The position numbers were made by a program, and so were the translations under genes. This document shows, piece after piece, positions 1-8,941 of a stretch of 64,000 nt of DNA. Location: contig NZ_AP022615.1 of the NCBI RefSeq assembly GCF_010730745.1, positions 2,604,001 through 2,668,000 of the forward strand, in the 5' to 3' direction. Each line of letters starts with the position of its first letter. Position 1 is the first letter of the stretch. The notes beneath the pieces are model-generated. The model saw nothing but the letters and a program-made list of their open reading frames with translations, was not told the origin of the DNA and did no database searches. Source of the stretch: Mycobacterium heidelbergense. Its GTDB lineage: Bacteria; Actinomycetota; Actinomycetes; Mycobacteriales; Mycobacteriaceae.

Positions 1-617
1 GCGACGCCATCGGCCTTCGCGGCCGCGGTCAGCGCCGCGGTCACCGCGCGCACCTGCGTGACCCCGCCGGCGACGCCGTCGGCCTCGGTGGTGGACATCG
101 TCTGCACCGAGTCCACGATGACCAGCGCCGGCCTGACCGTCGCGATGTGGTCCAGCACCGCGTGCAGGTCGGATTCGGCGGCCAGGTAGACCTCGTCACC
201 GCCGCAGCCGGTCCGGTCGGCCCGCAGCCGGATCTGGCCCGCGGACTCCTCACCGGAGATGTACAGCGCCCGCCGGCCCGACTGGGCCCAGCGATGGGCG
301 ACCTTGAGCAACAGCGTCGACTTACCGACCCCCGGATCGCCGGCCAGCAGCGTGACCGAACCGGGCACCACGCCGCCGCCGAGCACCCGGTCGAGTTCGT
401 CTACGCCCGTCGAGCGGTGCCGGCTGACATTGGGTTCGATGGAACTGATCGGGACGGCTCGCGAAGCCGGGTGCCGACGGCCGGCGCGACCGACCGCCGC
501 GAGCGCCGGAACCTCGTCGATGGTGCCCCACGTGCCGCACTCCAGGCAGCGGCCCACCCACTTGGCCGTGACGTGTTGGCATTCCGAGCAGCGGTATTGG
601 GAGCGTGCGTTTGCCAC
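1..617 (-). CDS. radA: DNA repair protein RadA (N-terminal part, cut by window edge)
   Basis: RadA (Sms) is a RecA-like ATPase that helps process branched recombination intermediates in the cytoplasm. The first 205 codons are in the window and the 3' end lies beyond position 1. Translation from a GTG at 617 begins VANARSQYRCSEC. It shows the N-terminal four-cysteine zinc finger (Cys10, Cys13, Cys24, Cys27), then the Walker A stretch GDPGVGKSTLLLKVAHRW and a following YISGEES block typical of RadA. The GTG is chosen because it puts the zinc finger at the expected distance from the N terminus. The gene is co-oriented with lpqE, which lies 52 bp upstream. Identity is secure; only the C-terminal Lon-like domain cannot be inspected. 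Confidence 0.95.
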   Translation of the reverse strand, partial: MANARSQYRCSECQHVTAKWVGRCLECGTWGTIDEVPALAAVGRAGRRHPASRAVPISSIEPNVSRHRSTGVDELDRVLGGGVVPGSVTLLAGDPGVGKSTLLLKVAHRWAQSGRRALYISGEESAGQIRLRADRTGCGGDEVYLAAESDLHAVLDHIATVRPALVIVDSVQTMSTTEADGVAGGVTQVRAVTAALTAAAKADGV

Positions 618-669
618 GCCGTGACCGTATCGGGCCGGTGTGACAAGCCCGGTGGGACAGGTCGGCCGG

Positions 670-1233
670 CTAGACCCGTTCGGGTCCCAGTCCGGCCGAA
701 ATCGGGACCATCACGCTGGCCTGCCCTGCCTTCTCGAAAGTGAAAGTGAAGTTGTAGGTGAGGCCGTTCGAGATGGGCTTGGCCAGGTCGACGGTCGCCT
801 TGACGGCGTTGTTGGAGCCCAGGGGGCCCGGCGCCACGTTCTGGCCGTCGGGCGCGCCGATGAACAGGATGCCGCCGGCCGGCACCCGGCCGTCGCCGGT
901 CACCGTCACCGGCCCGATGTCACTGGTGATGCCCACCAGCCTGTCCGCGACGTCGGGCGACTGGTTGACGGCCACCGCCACCAGGTTGACCGTTCGGCCC
1001 GGCTGCAGGAAGTCACCGGTCTGGACGGCCTGCATCCGGATGTCGCGCAGCGCGACGTTGTTGATCGTGACCCGGTTGCCGTTCACGGCCGGCTCCTGGG
1101 TGGCCATCTGCGAGATCTGACCGGCTCCGCAGCCGCTGAGCGAGGCGGCGGCGGCCAAGGCGGCCAGACCGACGGCGACCCGGGTGGCCGGGGCGGAACG
1201 TCGGATCGGGAGGCCGATCTTGAAGCGGTTCAC
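670..1233 (-). CDS. lpqE: LpqE family lipoprotein
   Basis: This is a 187-residue secreted lipoprotein of the mycobacterial LpqE family, whose precise function is unknown. A basic N terminus (MNRFKIGLPIRRS) is followed by a hydrophobic Ala/Leu stretch and the lipobox LSGC, so Cys34 or close to it should be acylated and anchored outside the membrane. The rest is a compact beta-rich domain without an obvious catalytic motif. The start is a GTG at 1233 with AGGAGG about 8 bases upstream. It lies next to radA and divergent from carD, the same arrangement as Rv3585-Rv3583c. A perfect inverted repeat lies just upstream of its start. Confidence 0.9.
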   Translation of the reverse strand: MNRFKIGLPIRRSAPATRVAVGLAALAAAASLSGCGAGQISQMATQEPAVNGNRVTINNVALRDIRMQAVQTGDFLQPGRTVNLVAVAVNQSPDVADRLVGITSDIGPVTVTGDGRVPAGGILFIGAPDGQNVAPGPLGSNNAVKATVDLAKPISNGLTYNFTFTFEKAGQASVMVPISAGLGPERV

Positions 1234-1257
1234 TCGATGCCTCCTGCTCGGCTCGCG

Positions 1258-1279
1258 CCGTCATGACCCATCATGACGG
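1258..1279. promoter_or_regulatory. Perfect inverted repeat upstream of lpqE
   Basis: Two 9-base arms, CCGTCATGA and TCATGACGG, are exact reverse complements separated by 4 bases. The element ends about 25 bases upstream of the lpqE GTG. It could be a repressor operator or a hairpin in the lpqE leader. No known regulator is recognised from the sequence. Confidence 0.5.
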
Positions 1280-1534
1280 TGGTTCAACTACGCAACTATG
1301 CACAGTAGTAGGAACGTTCTGCCAGCGGTAGCGGAGGGCACCGGACCAGCGCCGCAGGCTCCGGGTGGGGTGCCTGCGCGGGCCGAACAGCGGCGTTGGT
1401 AGTGTGTGCCCTTGCACGTCTTGCTCCGCCTGTCAACCCCTAATCTGCCCGCGTTGTGCCCCTGACCTGCATCGTTGCTTCGCACGCCTTGGGCCGCCGT
1501 GTTAGGATGAAGTAACGAAAGGGGCTCGAATCAG
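1280..1534. promoter_or_regulatory. Divergent promoter region lpqE / carD
   Basis: Together with the inverted repeat at 1258-1279 this is a gene-free stretch of about 300 bases between divergent genes. A plausible carD minus-10 element TAGGAT lies at 1503-1508. A purine-rich ribosome site (GAAAGGGG, 1517-1524) lies 10 bases before the carD ATG. No convincing minus-35 element is visible at the usual spacing. No small ORF or RNA gene was recognised here. Confidence 0.5.
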
Positions 1535-2023
1535 ATGATCTTCAAGGTCGGCGACACCGTTGTCTATCCACACCACGGTGCTGCGTTAGTCGAGGCGATC
1601 GAAACCCGGACCATCAAAGGGGAACAAAAAGAGTATCTCGTCTTGAAGGTGGCGCAGGGAGACCTGACGGTTCGAGTACCCGCAGACAACGCCGAATACG
1701 TCGGTGTTCGCGACGTCGTCGGGCAGGAAGGCCTCGACAAGGTCTTCCAGGTGTTGCGTGCCCCCCACACGGAAGAGCCGACCAACTGGTCCCGCCGCTA
1801 CAAGGCCAACCTGGAAAAACTCGCCTCCGGCGATGTCAACAAGGTGGCCGAGGTCGTGCGCGATCTGTGGCGACGCGACCAGGAACGCGGCCTGTCCGCC
1901 GGCGAGAAGCGGATGCTGGCCAAGGCCCGGCAGATCCTGGTCGGCGAGCTGGCGCTGGCCGAGAGCACCGACGATGCCAAGGCGGAGACCATCCTCGACG
2001 AGGTTCTGGCCGCCGCTTCCTGA
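1535..2023 (+). CDS. carD: RNA polymerase-binding transcription factor CarD
   Basis: CarD binds the RNA polymerase beta subunit and stabilises open complexes, especially at rRNA promoters. The 162-residue protein has the normal length. It has an N-terminal Tudor-like RNA polymerase-interaction domain (residues 1 to about 60; MIFKVGDTVVYPHHG, with Arg25 and Arg47 present) and a C-terminal helical DNA-binding domain. The conserved Trp85, which wedges at the upstream edge of the bubble, is in TNWSRRYKANLEKL. A purine-rich ribosome site precedes the ATG. The ispD start follows 16 bases after the stop, so the two genes probably share a transcript. Confidence 0.97.
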   Translation: MIFKVGDTVVYPHHGAALVEAIETRTIKGEQKEYLVLKVAQGDLTVRVPADNAEYVGVRDVVGQEGLDKVFQVLRAPHTEEPTNWSRRYKANLEKLASGDVNKVAEVVRDLWRRDQERGLSAGEKRMLAKARQILVGELALAESTDDAKAETILDEVLAAAS

Positions 2024-2039
2024 AGGCCCTGAGGCTCTG

Positions 2040-2714
2040 GTGGTCGGGGGCACGGTTGTCGCAGTGGTCCCGGCCGCGGGGTCGGGGGAGCGGCTGGCCG
2101 CGGGCATCCCGAAGGCGTTCTGCGAACTCGACGGGCGCACCCTGCTGGAATGCGCCGTCGCCGGGCTGCTGGAGTCCGGGGTCGTCGATCATGTCGTGGT
2201 GGCGGTCCCCGCCGACCGCATCGACCAGGCCAAACAGTCCCTAGATGACCGGGCGACCGTCGTCGCCGGCGGGGCCGACCGCACGGAATCGGTGGGCCTG
2301 GCCCTGGCGGCTCTCCCCGGCAACCCCGACTTCGTGCTGGTGCACGACGCCGCCCGGGCGCTGACGCCGCCGTCGTTGGTCGTGCGCGTGGTCGACGCGT
2401 TGCGGGCCGGTCACGGCGCCGTCGTGCCGGCGCTGCCCTTGTCTGACACCATCAAGGCCGTGGATGCCAACGGGGCGGTCCTGGGCACGCCGGAGCGCGC
2501 CGGCCTGCGGGCGGTGCAGACCCCGCAAGGGTTCGCCACCGAGCTGCTGGTGCGCGCCTATCGGGCCTCTCGGGGCGCCGCCGGTTTTACCGACGACGCG
2601 TCCCTGGTCGAGCGTGTCGGCGGCCAGGTTCAGGTGGTCGACGGCGACCCGCTGGCGTTCAAGATCACCACCCGGCTCGATCTGCTGCTGGCCCACGCGA
2701 TCGTGCGCCGATGA
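2040..2714 (+). CDS. ispD: 2-C-methyl-D-erythritol 4-phosphate cytidylyltransferase
   Basis: IspD transfers CMP from CTP to MEP in the non-mevalonate isoprenoid pathway. The product of 224 residues begins at a GTG (2040), chosen because it gives MVGGTVVAVVPAAGSGERL. This places the nucleotide-binding motif PAAGSGERL-PKAF close to the N terminus, as in the M. tuberculosis enzyme. A GAGG sequence lies a few bases upstream. Further family motifs are VHDAARAL in the middle and DDASLVE plus VDGDPLAFKITT near the C terminus. The frame stays open far upstream through carD, but that part has no homology. The stop overlaps the ispF start by 4 bases, indicating coupled translation. Confidence 0.95.
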   Translation: MVGGTVVAVVPAAGSGERLAAGIPKAFCELDGRTLLECAVAGLLESGVVDHVVVAVPADRIDQAKQSLDDRATVVAGGADRTESVGLALAALPGNPDFVLVHDAARALTPPSLVVRVVDALRAGHGAVVPALPLSDTIKAVDANGAVLGTPERAGLRAVQTPQGFATELLVRAYRASRGAAGFTDDASLVERVGGQVQVVDGDPLAFKITTRLDLLLAHAIVRR

Positions 2715-3190
2715 CCGAGCTGCCACGCGTCGGTTTGGGCGCCGACGTGCACCCGATTCAACCCGGGCGCCCCTGCTGGCTGCTCGGCTTGCTGTTTGCC
2801 GGCGCCGACGGCTGCGCCGGCCACTCCGACGGGGACGTCGGCGCGCACGCGCTGTGCGACGCGCTGTTGTCGGCCGCCGGGCTGGGCGACATCGGCGCGG
2901 TATTCGGGGTGGACGATCCGCGATGGGAGGGGGTCAGCGGCGCCGACATGCTGCGCCACGTCGCCGGCCTGACGTCCCGGCACGGCTACCGGATCGGAAA
3001 CGCCGCCGTGCAGGTGATCGGCAACCGGCCGAAGGTCGGCCCGCGACGCGCCGAGGCGCAGCGGGTGCTGTCGGACCTGCTGGGGGCGCCGGTGTCGGTG
3101 TCGGCGACGACCACCGACGGGCTGGGCCTGACGGGGCGGGGCGAGGGCCTGGCGGCCATCGCGACCGCGCTGCTAGTGCCCGTCGGCTAG
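2711..3190 (+). CDS. ispF: 2-C-methyl-D-erythritol 2,4-cyclodiphosphate synthase
   Basis: IspF cyclises CDP-ME 2-phosphate to MEcPP, two steps after IspD in isoprenoid synthesis, and acts as a zinc-dependent homotrimer. The 159-residue protein carries the metal ligands Asp12 and His14 in GADVHP and His46 within HSDGDVGAHALCDALL. The C-terminal TTTDGLGLTGRGEGLAA motif is also intact. The ATG overlaps the ispD stop as ATGA. The gap of 155 bases to cysS holds a copy of a dispersed repeat and no gene. Confidence 0.97.
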   Translation: MTELPRVGLGADVHPIQPGRPCWLLGLLFAGADGCAGHSDGDVGAHALCDALLSAAGLGDIGAVFGVDDPRWEGVSGADMLRHVAGLTSRHGYRIGNAAVQVIGNRPKVGPRRAEAQRVLSDLLGAPVSVSATTTDGLGLTGRGEGLAAIATALLVPVG

Positions 3191-3214
3191 GCCGACGCCG
3201 GCCCGCCGCCCCTC

Positions 3215-3268
3215 GAGCGTCACGCTGGCGTGGCACTCGGCGTCGACGGCCGCGCTGGCGTGACGCCC
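3215..3268. repeat. Dispersed GCGTCACGC/GCGTGACGC repeat (degenerate copy)
   Basis: Between ispF and cysS lie GAGCGTCACGCTGGCGTGGC and, 17 bases later, GCGCTGGCGTGACGCC. Both are variants of the palindromic unit seen around 46.2-48.3 kb. The arms GCGTCACGC and GCGTGACGC are reverse complements and can form a long-loop hairpin. This may be an intergenic mobile-type repeat or a weak terminator. Confidence 0.5.
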
Positions 3269-3345
3269 GCGGGCGGGGAGGTGTCCCCGGCCGCCACCCC
3301 TCGCCGTCGAGGGTCGCGGTAATTGGGCAGGTAAGCTGGCACGTC

Positions 3346-4752
3346 GTGACCGATCGCGCCCGCTTGCGGCTCCACGACACGGCGGCAGGTGCCGTGCGTG
3401 ATTTCGTCCCGCTGCGCGACGGGCATGTCTCCATCTACCTGTGCGGCGCCACGGTTCAGGGGCAGCCGCATATCGGGCACGTCCGCAGCGGGGTGGCCTT
3501 CGACATCCTGCGCCGATGGCTGATCGCGCGCGGCTACGACGTCGCGTTCATCCGCAACGTCACCGACATCGACGACAAGATCCTCAACAAGGCCGCCGCC
3601 GCGGGCCGGCCGTGGTGGGAGTGGGCGGCCACCTACGAGCGCGCATTCAGCGCCGCCTACGACGCCCTGGACGTGTTGCCGCCGTCGGCGGAGCCGCGGG
3701 CCACCGGGCACATCACCCAGATGGTCGAACTGATGCAACGCCTGGTCGAGACGGGCCACGCGTACGCGGCCGGCGGCGACGTCTACTTCGACGTGCTCAG
3801 CTACCCGGAGTACGGTCAGTTGTCCGGGCACAAGATCGATGACGTCCATCAGGGCGAGGGCGTGGCCACCTGCAAGCACGACCAGCGCGACTTCACCCTG
3901 TGGAAGGCCGCCAAACCCGGCGAGCCGTCGTGGCCCACGCCGTGGGGCCGCGGGCGCCCCGGCTGGCACCTGGAATGCTCGGCGATGGCCCGCACCTATC
4001 TCGGCCCGGAATTCGATATCCATTGCGGCGGAATGGATTTGGTATTTCCGCACCACGAGAACGAGATCGCCCAGAGCCGCGCCGCCGGCGATGGATTCGC
4101 CCGCTACTGGCTGCACAACGGCTGGGTGACCATGGGCGGGGAGAAGATGAGCAAATCGCTGGGCAACGTGTTGGCCATACCGGCGATGCTGCAGCGGGTG
4201 CGGCCCGCCGAACTGCGCTACTACCTGGGCAGCGCCCACTATCGGTCGATGCTGGAATTCTCCGAAAACGCGCTGCAGGATGCGGTCAAAGCCTATGTCG
4301 GGGTGGAGGAATTCCTGCACCGGGTCCGCAGCCGGGTCGGTGCCGTCGAACCGGGCGAGTGGACGCGGAAGTTCGCCGAGGCGCTCGACGACGACCTGGC
4401 GGTGCCGATCGCCCTGGCCGAGGTGCACCACGCCCGCGCCGAGGGCAACCGGGCGCTCGACGCCGGCGACCACGAGGGCGCGCTCGCGCACGCCGGCGCG
4501 ATCCGCGCGATGATGGGCATCCTGGGCTGCGACCCGCTCGACGAACGCTGGGAATCCCGCGACGAGACGTCGGCCGCCCTGGCCGCCGTCGACGTGCTGG
4601 TGCAGGCCGAACTCGAAAGCCGGGAAAAGGCTCGCCAACAACGCGATTGGGCGCTCGCCGACGAGATCCGGGAGCGGCTGAAAAACGCCGGGATCGAGGT
4701 CACCGACACCGCCGACGGGCCGCAGTGGACGTTGGGTGGTGACGGCAACTAG
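3346..4752 (+). CDS. cysS: Cysteinyl-tRNA synthetase
   Basis: CysS charges tRNA-Cys with cysteine. The 468-residue class I synthetase is of full length. It shows the HIGH-type motif PHIGHVRSGVAFD near residue 35, zinc ligands in YLCGATV and LECSAMA, FPHHENEIAQS, and the KMSKS loop GGEKMSKSLGN. The start is a GTG at 3346 giving MTDRARLRLHD, matching the known mycobacterial N terminus; the open frame continues upstream without homology. The paralogue MshC of mycothiol synthesis is not meant here, because neighbours and N terminus fit CysS1. The following methyltransferase begins at the very next base after the stop. Confidence 0.96.
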   Translation: MTDRARLRLHDTAAGAVRDFVPLRDGHVSIYLCGATVQGQPHIGHVRSGVAFDILRRWLIARGYDVAFIRNVTDIDDKILNKAAAAGRPWWEWAATYERAFSAAYDALDVLPPSAEPRATGHITQMVELMQRLVETGHAYAAGGDVYFDVLSYPEYGQLSGHKIDDVHQGEGVATCKHDQRDFTLWKAAKPGEPSWPTPWGRGRPGWHLECSAMARTYLGPEFDIHCGGMDLVFPHHENEIAQSRAAGDGFARYWLHNGWVTMGGEKMSKSLGNVLAIPAMLQRVRPAELRYYLGSAHYRSMLEFSENALQDAVKAYVGVEEFLHRVRSRVGAVEPGEWTRKFAEALDDDLAVPIALAEVHHARAEGNRALDAGDHEGALAHAGAIRAMMGILGCDPLDERWESRDETSAALAAVDVLVQAELESREKARQQRDWALADEIRERLKNAGIEVTDTADGPQWTLGGDGN

Positions 4753-5682
4753 ATGGCCGGCAACTCGCGACGCCGCGGGGCGGTGCGCAAATCCGGCACC
4801 AAGAAGGGCCCCACCGTCGGCTCGGGCGGCCAGCGCCGCCGCGGGCTGGAGGGGCGCGGTCCCACCCCGCCGGCGCACCTGCGCCCCAACCACCCCGCCG
4901 CCAAGCGCGCCCAACCACGGTCGCGCCGCCCGGCCAAACGCACCGATGAGACCGAAACGGTGCTCGGCCGCAACCCCGTGCTGGAGTGTCTGCGCGCCGG
5001 TGTCCCGGCGACCGCGCTCTACGTGGCGCTGGGCACCGAGGCCGACGAGCGGCTCACCGAATCCGTGGCCCGCGCCGCCGATTTGGGCGTCGCGATCCTC
5101 GAGGTGCCGCGCACCGACCTGGACCGGATGACCGCCAACCACCTGCACCAGGGCATCGCGTTGCAGGTGCCGCCGTACAACTACGCCCACCCCGACGACC
5201 TGCTCGCGGCCGCCACCGGCGCGCCGCCGGCGCTGTTGGTCGCGCTGGACAACATCTCGGATCCGCGCAACCTCGGCGCCATCGTGCGCTCGGTGGCGGC
5301 GTTCGGCGGCCACGGTGTGCTGATCCCGCAGCGACGCTCCGCGTCGGTGACGGCGGTGGCGTGGCGCACCAGCGCCGGGGCCGCGGCCCGCGTGCCGGTG
5401 GCGCGGGCCACCAATCTCACCAGGGCCCTGAAGGATTGGGCCGCGGGCGGGTTGCGCGTCGTCGGGCTGGACGCCGGCGGCGACACCGCGCTCGACGACC
5501 TGGACGGCGCCGACCCGCTGGTGGTGGTCGTCGGGTCGGAGGGCAAGGGGCTGTCCCGGTTGGTGCGGCAGACCTGCGACGAGGTGGTGTCGATCCCGAT
5601 GGCGGGCCACACCGAGTCACTGAATGCCTCGGTGGCCGCCGGGGTGGTGCTCGCCGAAATCGCCCGTCAGCGTCGGAGTTAA
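4753..5682 (+). CDS. rlmB: 23S rRNA (guanosine-2'-O-)-methyltransferase, SpoU/TrmH family
   Basis: The 309-residue protein is a SAM-dependent 2'-O-ribose methyltransferase of the RlmB type, acting on 23S rRNA. The first 70 or so residues are a basic, Arg/Lys-rich tail common in mycobacterial members. Next comes the L30e-like substrate-binding domain (VLGRNPVLECLRAG). The knotted SpoU domain follows with DPRNLGAIVRS, VVGSEGKGLSRLVRQ and IPMAGHTESLNASVA. Its ATG starts immediately after the cysS stop, so the genes are co-transcribed. Family assignment is firm; the exact target nucleotide is inferred. Confidence 0.92.
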   Translation: MAGNSRRRGAVRKSGTKKGPTVGSGGQRRRGLEGRGPTPPAHLRPNHPAAKRAQPRSRRPAKRTDETETVLGRNPVLECLRAGVPATALYVALGTEADERLTESVARAADLGVAILEVPRTDLDRMTANHLHQGIALQVPPYNYAHPDDLLAAATGAPPALLVALDNISDPRNLGAIVRSVAAFGGHGVLIPQRRSASVTAVAWRTSAGAAARVPVARATNLTRALKDWAAGGLRVVGLDAGGDTALDDLDGADPLVVVVGSEGKGLSRLVRQTCDEVVSIPMAGHTESLNASVAAGVVLAEIARQRRS

Positions 5683-5687
5683 CGGCC

Positions 5688-6659
5688 GTGCCGGGCTGGC
5701 TCGCGCGCCTCGGCGCCGTGCTGGCTTGCGTTACGCTTCTCGCGCCGCCGCCGACGGCGTCACCGCAAGCCCCCGACTTCGATCTGCAGGCGCATCGCGG
5801 CGGCCGCGGCGAGACGACCGAGGAATCGCTGCGCGCGTTCGCCAAGTCGCTCGAACTCGGGGTCAGCACACTCGAACTCGACGTCGGCATCACCAAGGAC
5901 GGCCAGCCCCTGGTGTGGCACGACCCGGCGATCGATGCGGAAAAGTGCGCCGACACGGGGCCGGCGTTCGCGGGCGACCCGGCGTATCCCTACGTCGGGA
6001 AGCTGGTGCACGAGCTCACGCTTGTCCAGATCCGCACGCTCGACTGCGGTAAGCGGCTCGCTGAATTTCCGGATGCTGAAGTGGTGCGCGGCAACAAGAT
6101 AGCGACGTTGCCCGACGTGTTCGCGCTCACCGACTCCTATCACGCCGCGGTGCGCTTCAATATCGAGACCAAGGTCGAGGCCGACAAGCCGGGCGCCTCG
6201 GCGGAGCCGCAGGAATTCGTCGACGTGATACTGGCCGCGGTCAGGTCGGCGGGCAAGGTCGACCGCGTGGAGATCCAGAGCTTCGACTGGCGAACCCTGC
6301 CCATGGTGCGCCGGGTGGAGCCCTCAATCCCGTTGGTGGCCCTGTATGACGAGGAGACCTGGGCGCCGGGTTCGCCGTGGCTGACCGGCACCAACGCCGC
6401 CGACCCGATGATCGGTGCGTTGCTGGTGGGCGCCAACATCGTCTCGCCCAACTACGCCCTCGTCACCGGCAAACCGTATGTCGACCATGCGCATTCGTTG
6501 GGGCTCAAGGTCATTCCGTGGACCGTCAACGACGCCGAAGCCATGCGCGAGCAAATCGCCTACGGCGTCGACGGCGTCATCACCGACTACCCGACGCTGC
6601 TGCGCGGCGTGCTGGCCGAGCTCGGCATGCCCCTGCCGCCGGCCTACCGCCGCAGCTAG
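5688..6659 (+). CDS. Secreted glycerophosphodiester phosphodiesterase
   Basis: The 323-residue protein hydrolyses glycerophosphodiesters to glycerol 3-phosphate and an alcohol. The GTG start at 5688, 5 bases after the rlmB stop, gives a signal peptide (MPGWLARLGAVLACVTLLAPPPTASPQ), so it should act outside the membrane. The GDPD TIM-barrel begins AHRGGRGETTEES, followed by ELDVGITKDGQPLVWHDP with the catalytic and metal residues. It ends with VIPWTVNDAEAM and GVDGVITDYP. I do not recall a gene here in M. tuberculosis between the methyltransferase and arsB2. A strong hairpin follows its stop. Confidence 0.9.
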   Translation: MPGWLARLGAVLACVTLLAPPPTASPQAPDFDLQAHRGGRGETTEESLRAFAKSLELGVSTLELDVGITKDGQPLVWHDPAIDAEKCADTGPAFAGDPAYPYVGKLVHELTLVQIRTLDCGKRLAEFPDAEVVRGNKIATLPDVFALTDSYHAAVRFNIETKVEADKPGASAEPQEFVDVILAAVRSAGKVDRVEIQSFDWRTLPMVRRVEPSIPLVALYDEETWAPGSPWLTGTNAADPMIGALLVGANIVSPNYALVTGKPYVDHAHSLGLKVIPWTVNDAEAMREQIAYGVDGVITDYPTLLRGVLAELGMPLPPAYRRS

Positions 6660-6660
6660 C

Positions 6661-6679
6661 GCGAGCTGGGGGCACCGCC
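6661..6679. repeat. 19-bp intergenic repeat, copy 1
   Basis: The 19-mer GCGAGCTGGGGGCACCGCC immediately after the phosphodiesterase stop recurs exactly at 26681-26699 next to the fadD3 start. It is followed here by another GCGAGC, as in the second copy. It looks like a small dispersed intergenic repeat. Confidence 0.6.
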
Positions 6680-6686
6680 GCAGCTA

Positions 6687-6750
6687 GCGCGAGCAGACGC
6701 AGAATCGCCCAATTCGCAACGCAAATAGGCGATTCTGCGTCTGCTCGCGC
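6687..6750. terminator. Bidirectional terminator hairpin, 23-bp perfect stem
   Basis: Arms at 6687-6709 and 6728-6750 are exact reverse complements over 23 bases (core GAGCAGACGCAGAATCGCC), with an 18-base loop. It lies between two convergent genes, the phosphodiesterase (+) and the transporter (-). It therefore probably ends transcription from both sides. There is no U-tract, as is usual for mycobacterial intrinsic terminators. Confidence 0.75.
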
Positions 6751-6774
6751 CGCTAGCGCGCCATTAGCGCGCCG

Positions 6775-8016
<1,242 letters not shown>

Positions 8017-8029
8017 CGTCTAGACCACT

Positions 8030-8941
8030 TCACGCCCAAGGGTTTTCGCGTTGCCAGACCGTCGGCAAGTGCAGCGCGACACCGTCGCGCCCGGCCAGCT
8101 CGTCGAGGATCCGGATGGACACGTCCAGGTCGTCGCCCGCGTAGGGCAAGGCCCGCAGGGGCTTTGACAAGGGGCGAAAGAAGTCGTCCCAGTGGATGAG
8201 GATCACCCGGCGCGCGCCGACGGCGCGCACGGTCTCGGCCCAGTAGTCGACCAGATAGGACCGCGGCCGCAGGCCCAGCTGGCCGACGCCGAGGTAGACC
8301 GCATCGGCGCGCTGACCGGTCAGCGCCCCCTCGACGAAACCGGCGCTGCCCTGGATCAGCAGCCGCCGGCCCGACGGCCGGTGGTGCACCAGCGTCGACC
8401 ACGCCTCGCCGCAGCGGTAGGCCGACGCCCTCGCCGGCGGGGTCAGCGGCGCGCCGATCACACCGGGAAACCGGTCCGGCGGGCAGTGGTGCGATTCCAC
8501 CAGCGTCACGTCGTAGGCGCCCAGCCCGATCGGCTCACCGGACACCGCGACGACCAGCCGATCCTCGGGCAGCCCGTATCCCCGCCCGACGTTGGCCGCG
8601 GACTCACCGCCCACCAGCCGGGCGCCGGTGCGGTCGGCGACCAGCGCGGAGTCCAGCACGTGATCGATGTGGGTGTGCACCGGGATGACGGCCTCCAGCC
8701 GGGACACCCCGGCGCGGGCCAGGCAGCCGTCCACCCGGGCCGCCGACGGCGCCACCCTGCCCGCCGCGACCCGCGTCAGGCCGGGCCGCGAAAAGTAGCC
8801 GTCGGTCATCAGCGCGGACGACCCGTCGTCGAGCAGCAGCGTCGCCACGCCCATCCAGGTCACCGAGAGCGCATCGGCTTCGGCGGCGGGCACGTCGAAT
8901 CGGTGCGAATGCCGCGCGAGATCGGGTCGGCCCAGTCGCAT
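8030..8941 (-). CDS. Metallo-beta-lactamase-fold hydrolase
   Basis: The 303-residue protein belongs to the metallo-beta-lactamase fold and corresponds to Rv3577. The metal-binding motif VHTHIDHVLDSALVADRTG is present near residue 90, and VTWMGVATLLL, an N-terminal strand motif of UlaG-like hydrolases, precedes it. HH pairs (ESHHCPPD) and LIHWDDFF follow. There is no signal peptide, so it is cytoplasmic and probably an esterase or phosphoesterase of unknown substrate. Its ATG overlaps the pxpA stop by one base (TGATG). It is probably controlled from the LacI-type operator upstream of pxpA. Confidence 0.8.
   Translation of the reverse strand: MRLGRPDLARHSHRFDVPAAEADALSVTWMGVATLLLDDGSSALMTDGYFSRPGLTRVAAGRVAPSAARVDGCLARAGVSRLEAVIPVHTHIDHVLDSALVADRTGARLVGGESAANVGRGYGLPEDRLVVAVSGEPIGLGAYDVTLVESHHCPPDRFPGVIGAPLTPPARASAYRCGEAWSTLVHHRPSGRRLLIQGSAGFVEGALTGQRADAVYLGVGQLGLRPRSYLVDYWAETVRAVGARRVILIHWDDFFRPLSKPLRALPYAGDDLDVSIRILDELAGRDGVALHLPTVWQRENPWA

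Noticed and set aside
1311..1320. GGAACGTTCT palindrome upstream of lpqE considered as a KstR box
   Set aside because: The half-sites AAC and GTT are not separated by two bases, so it does not fit the motif.
3220..5610. 796-codon open frame on the minus strand opposite cysS and rlmB
   Set aside because: It lies opposite two well supported genes, has GC-rich antisense composition (His, Arg, Gly, Ala) and no recognisable domain.
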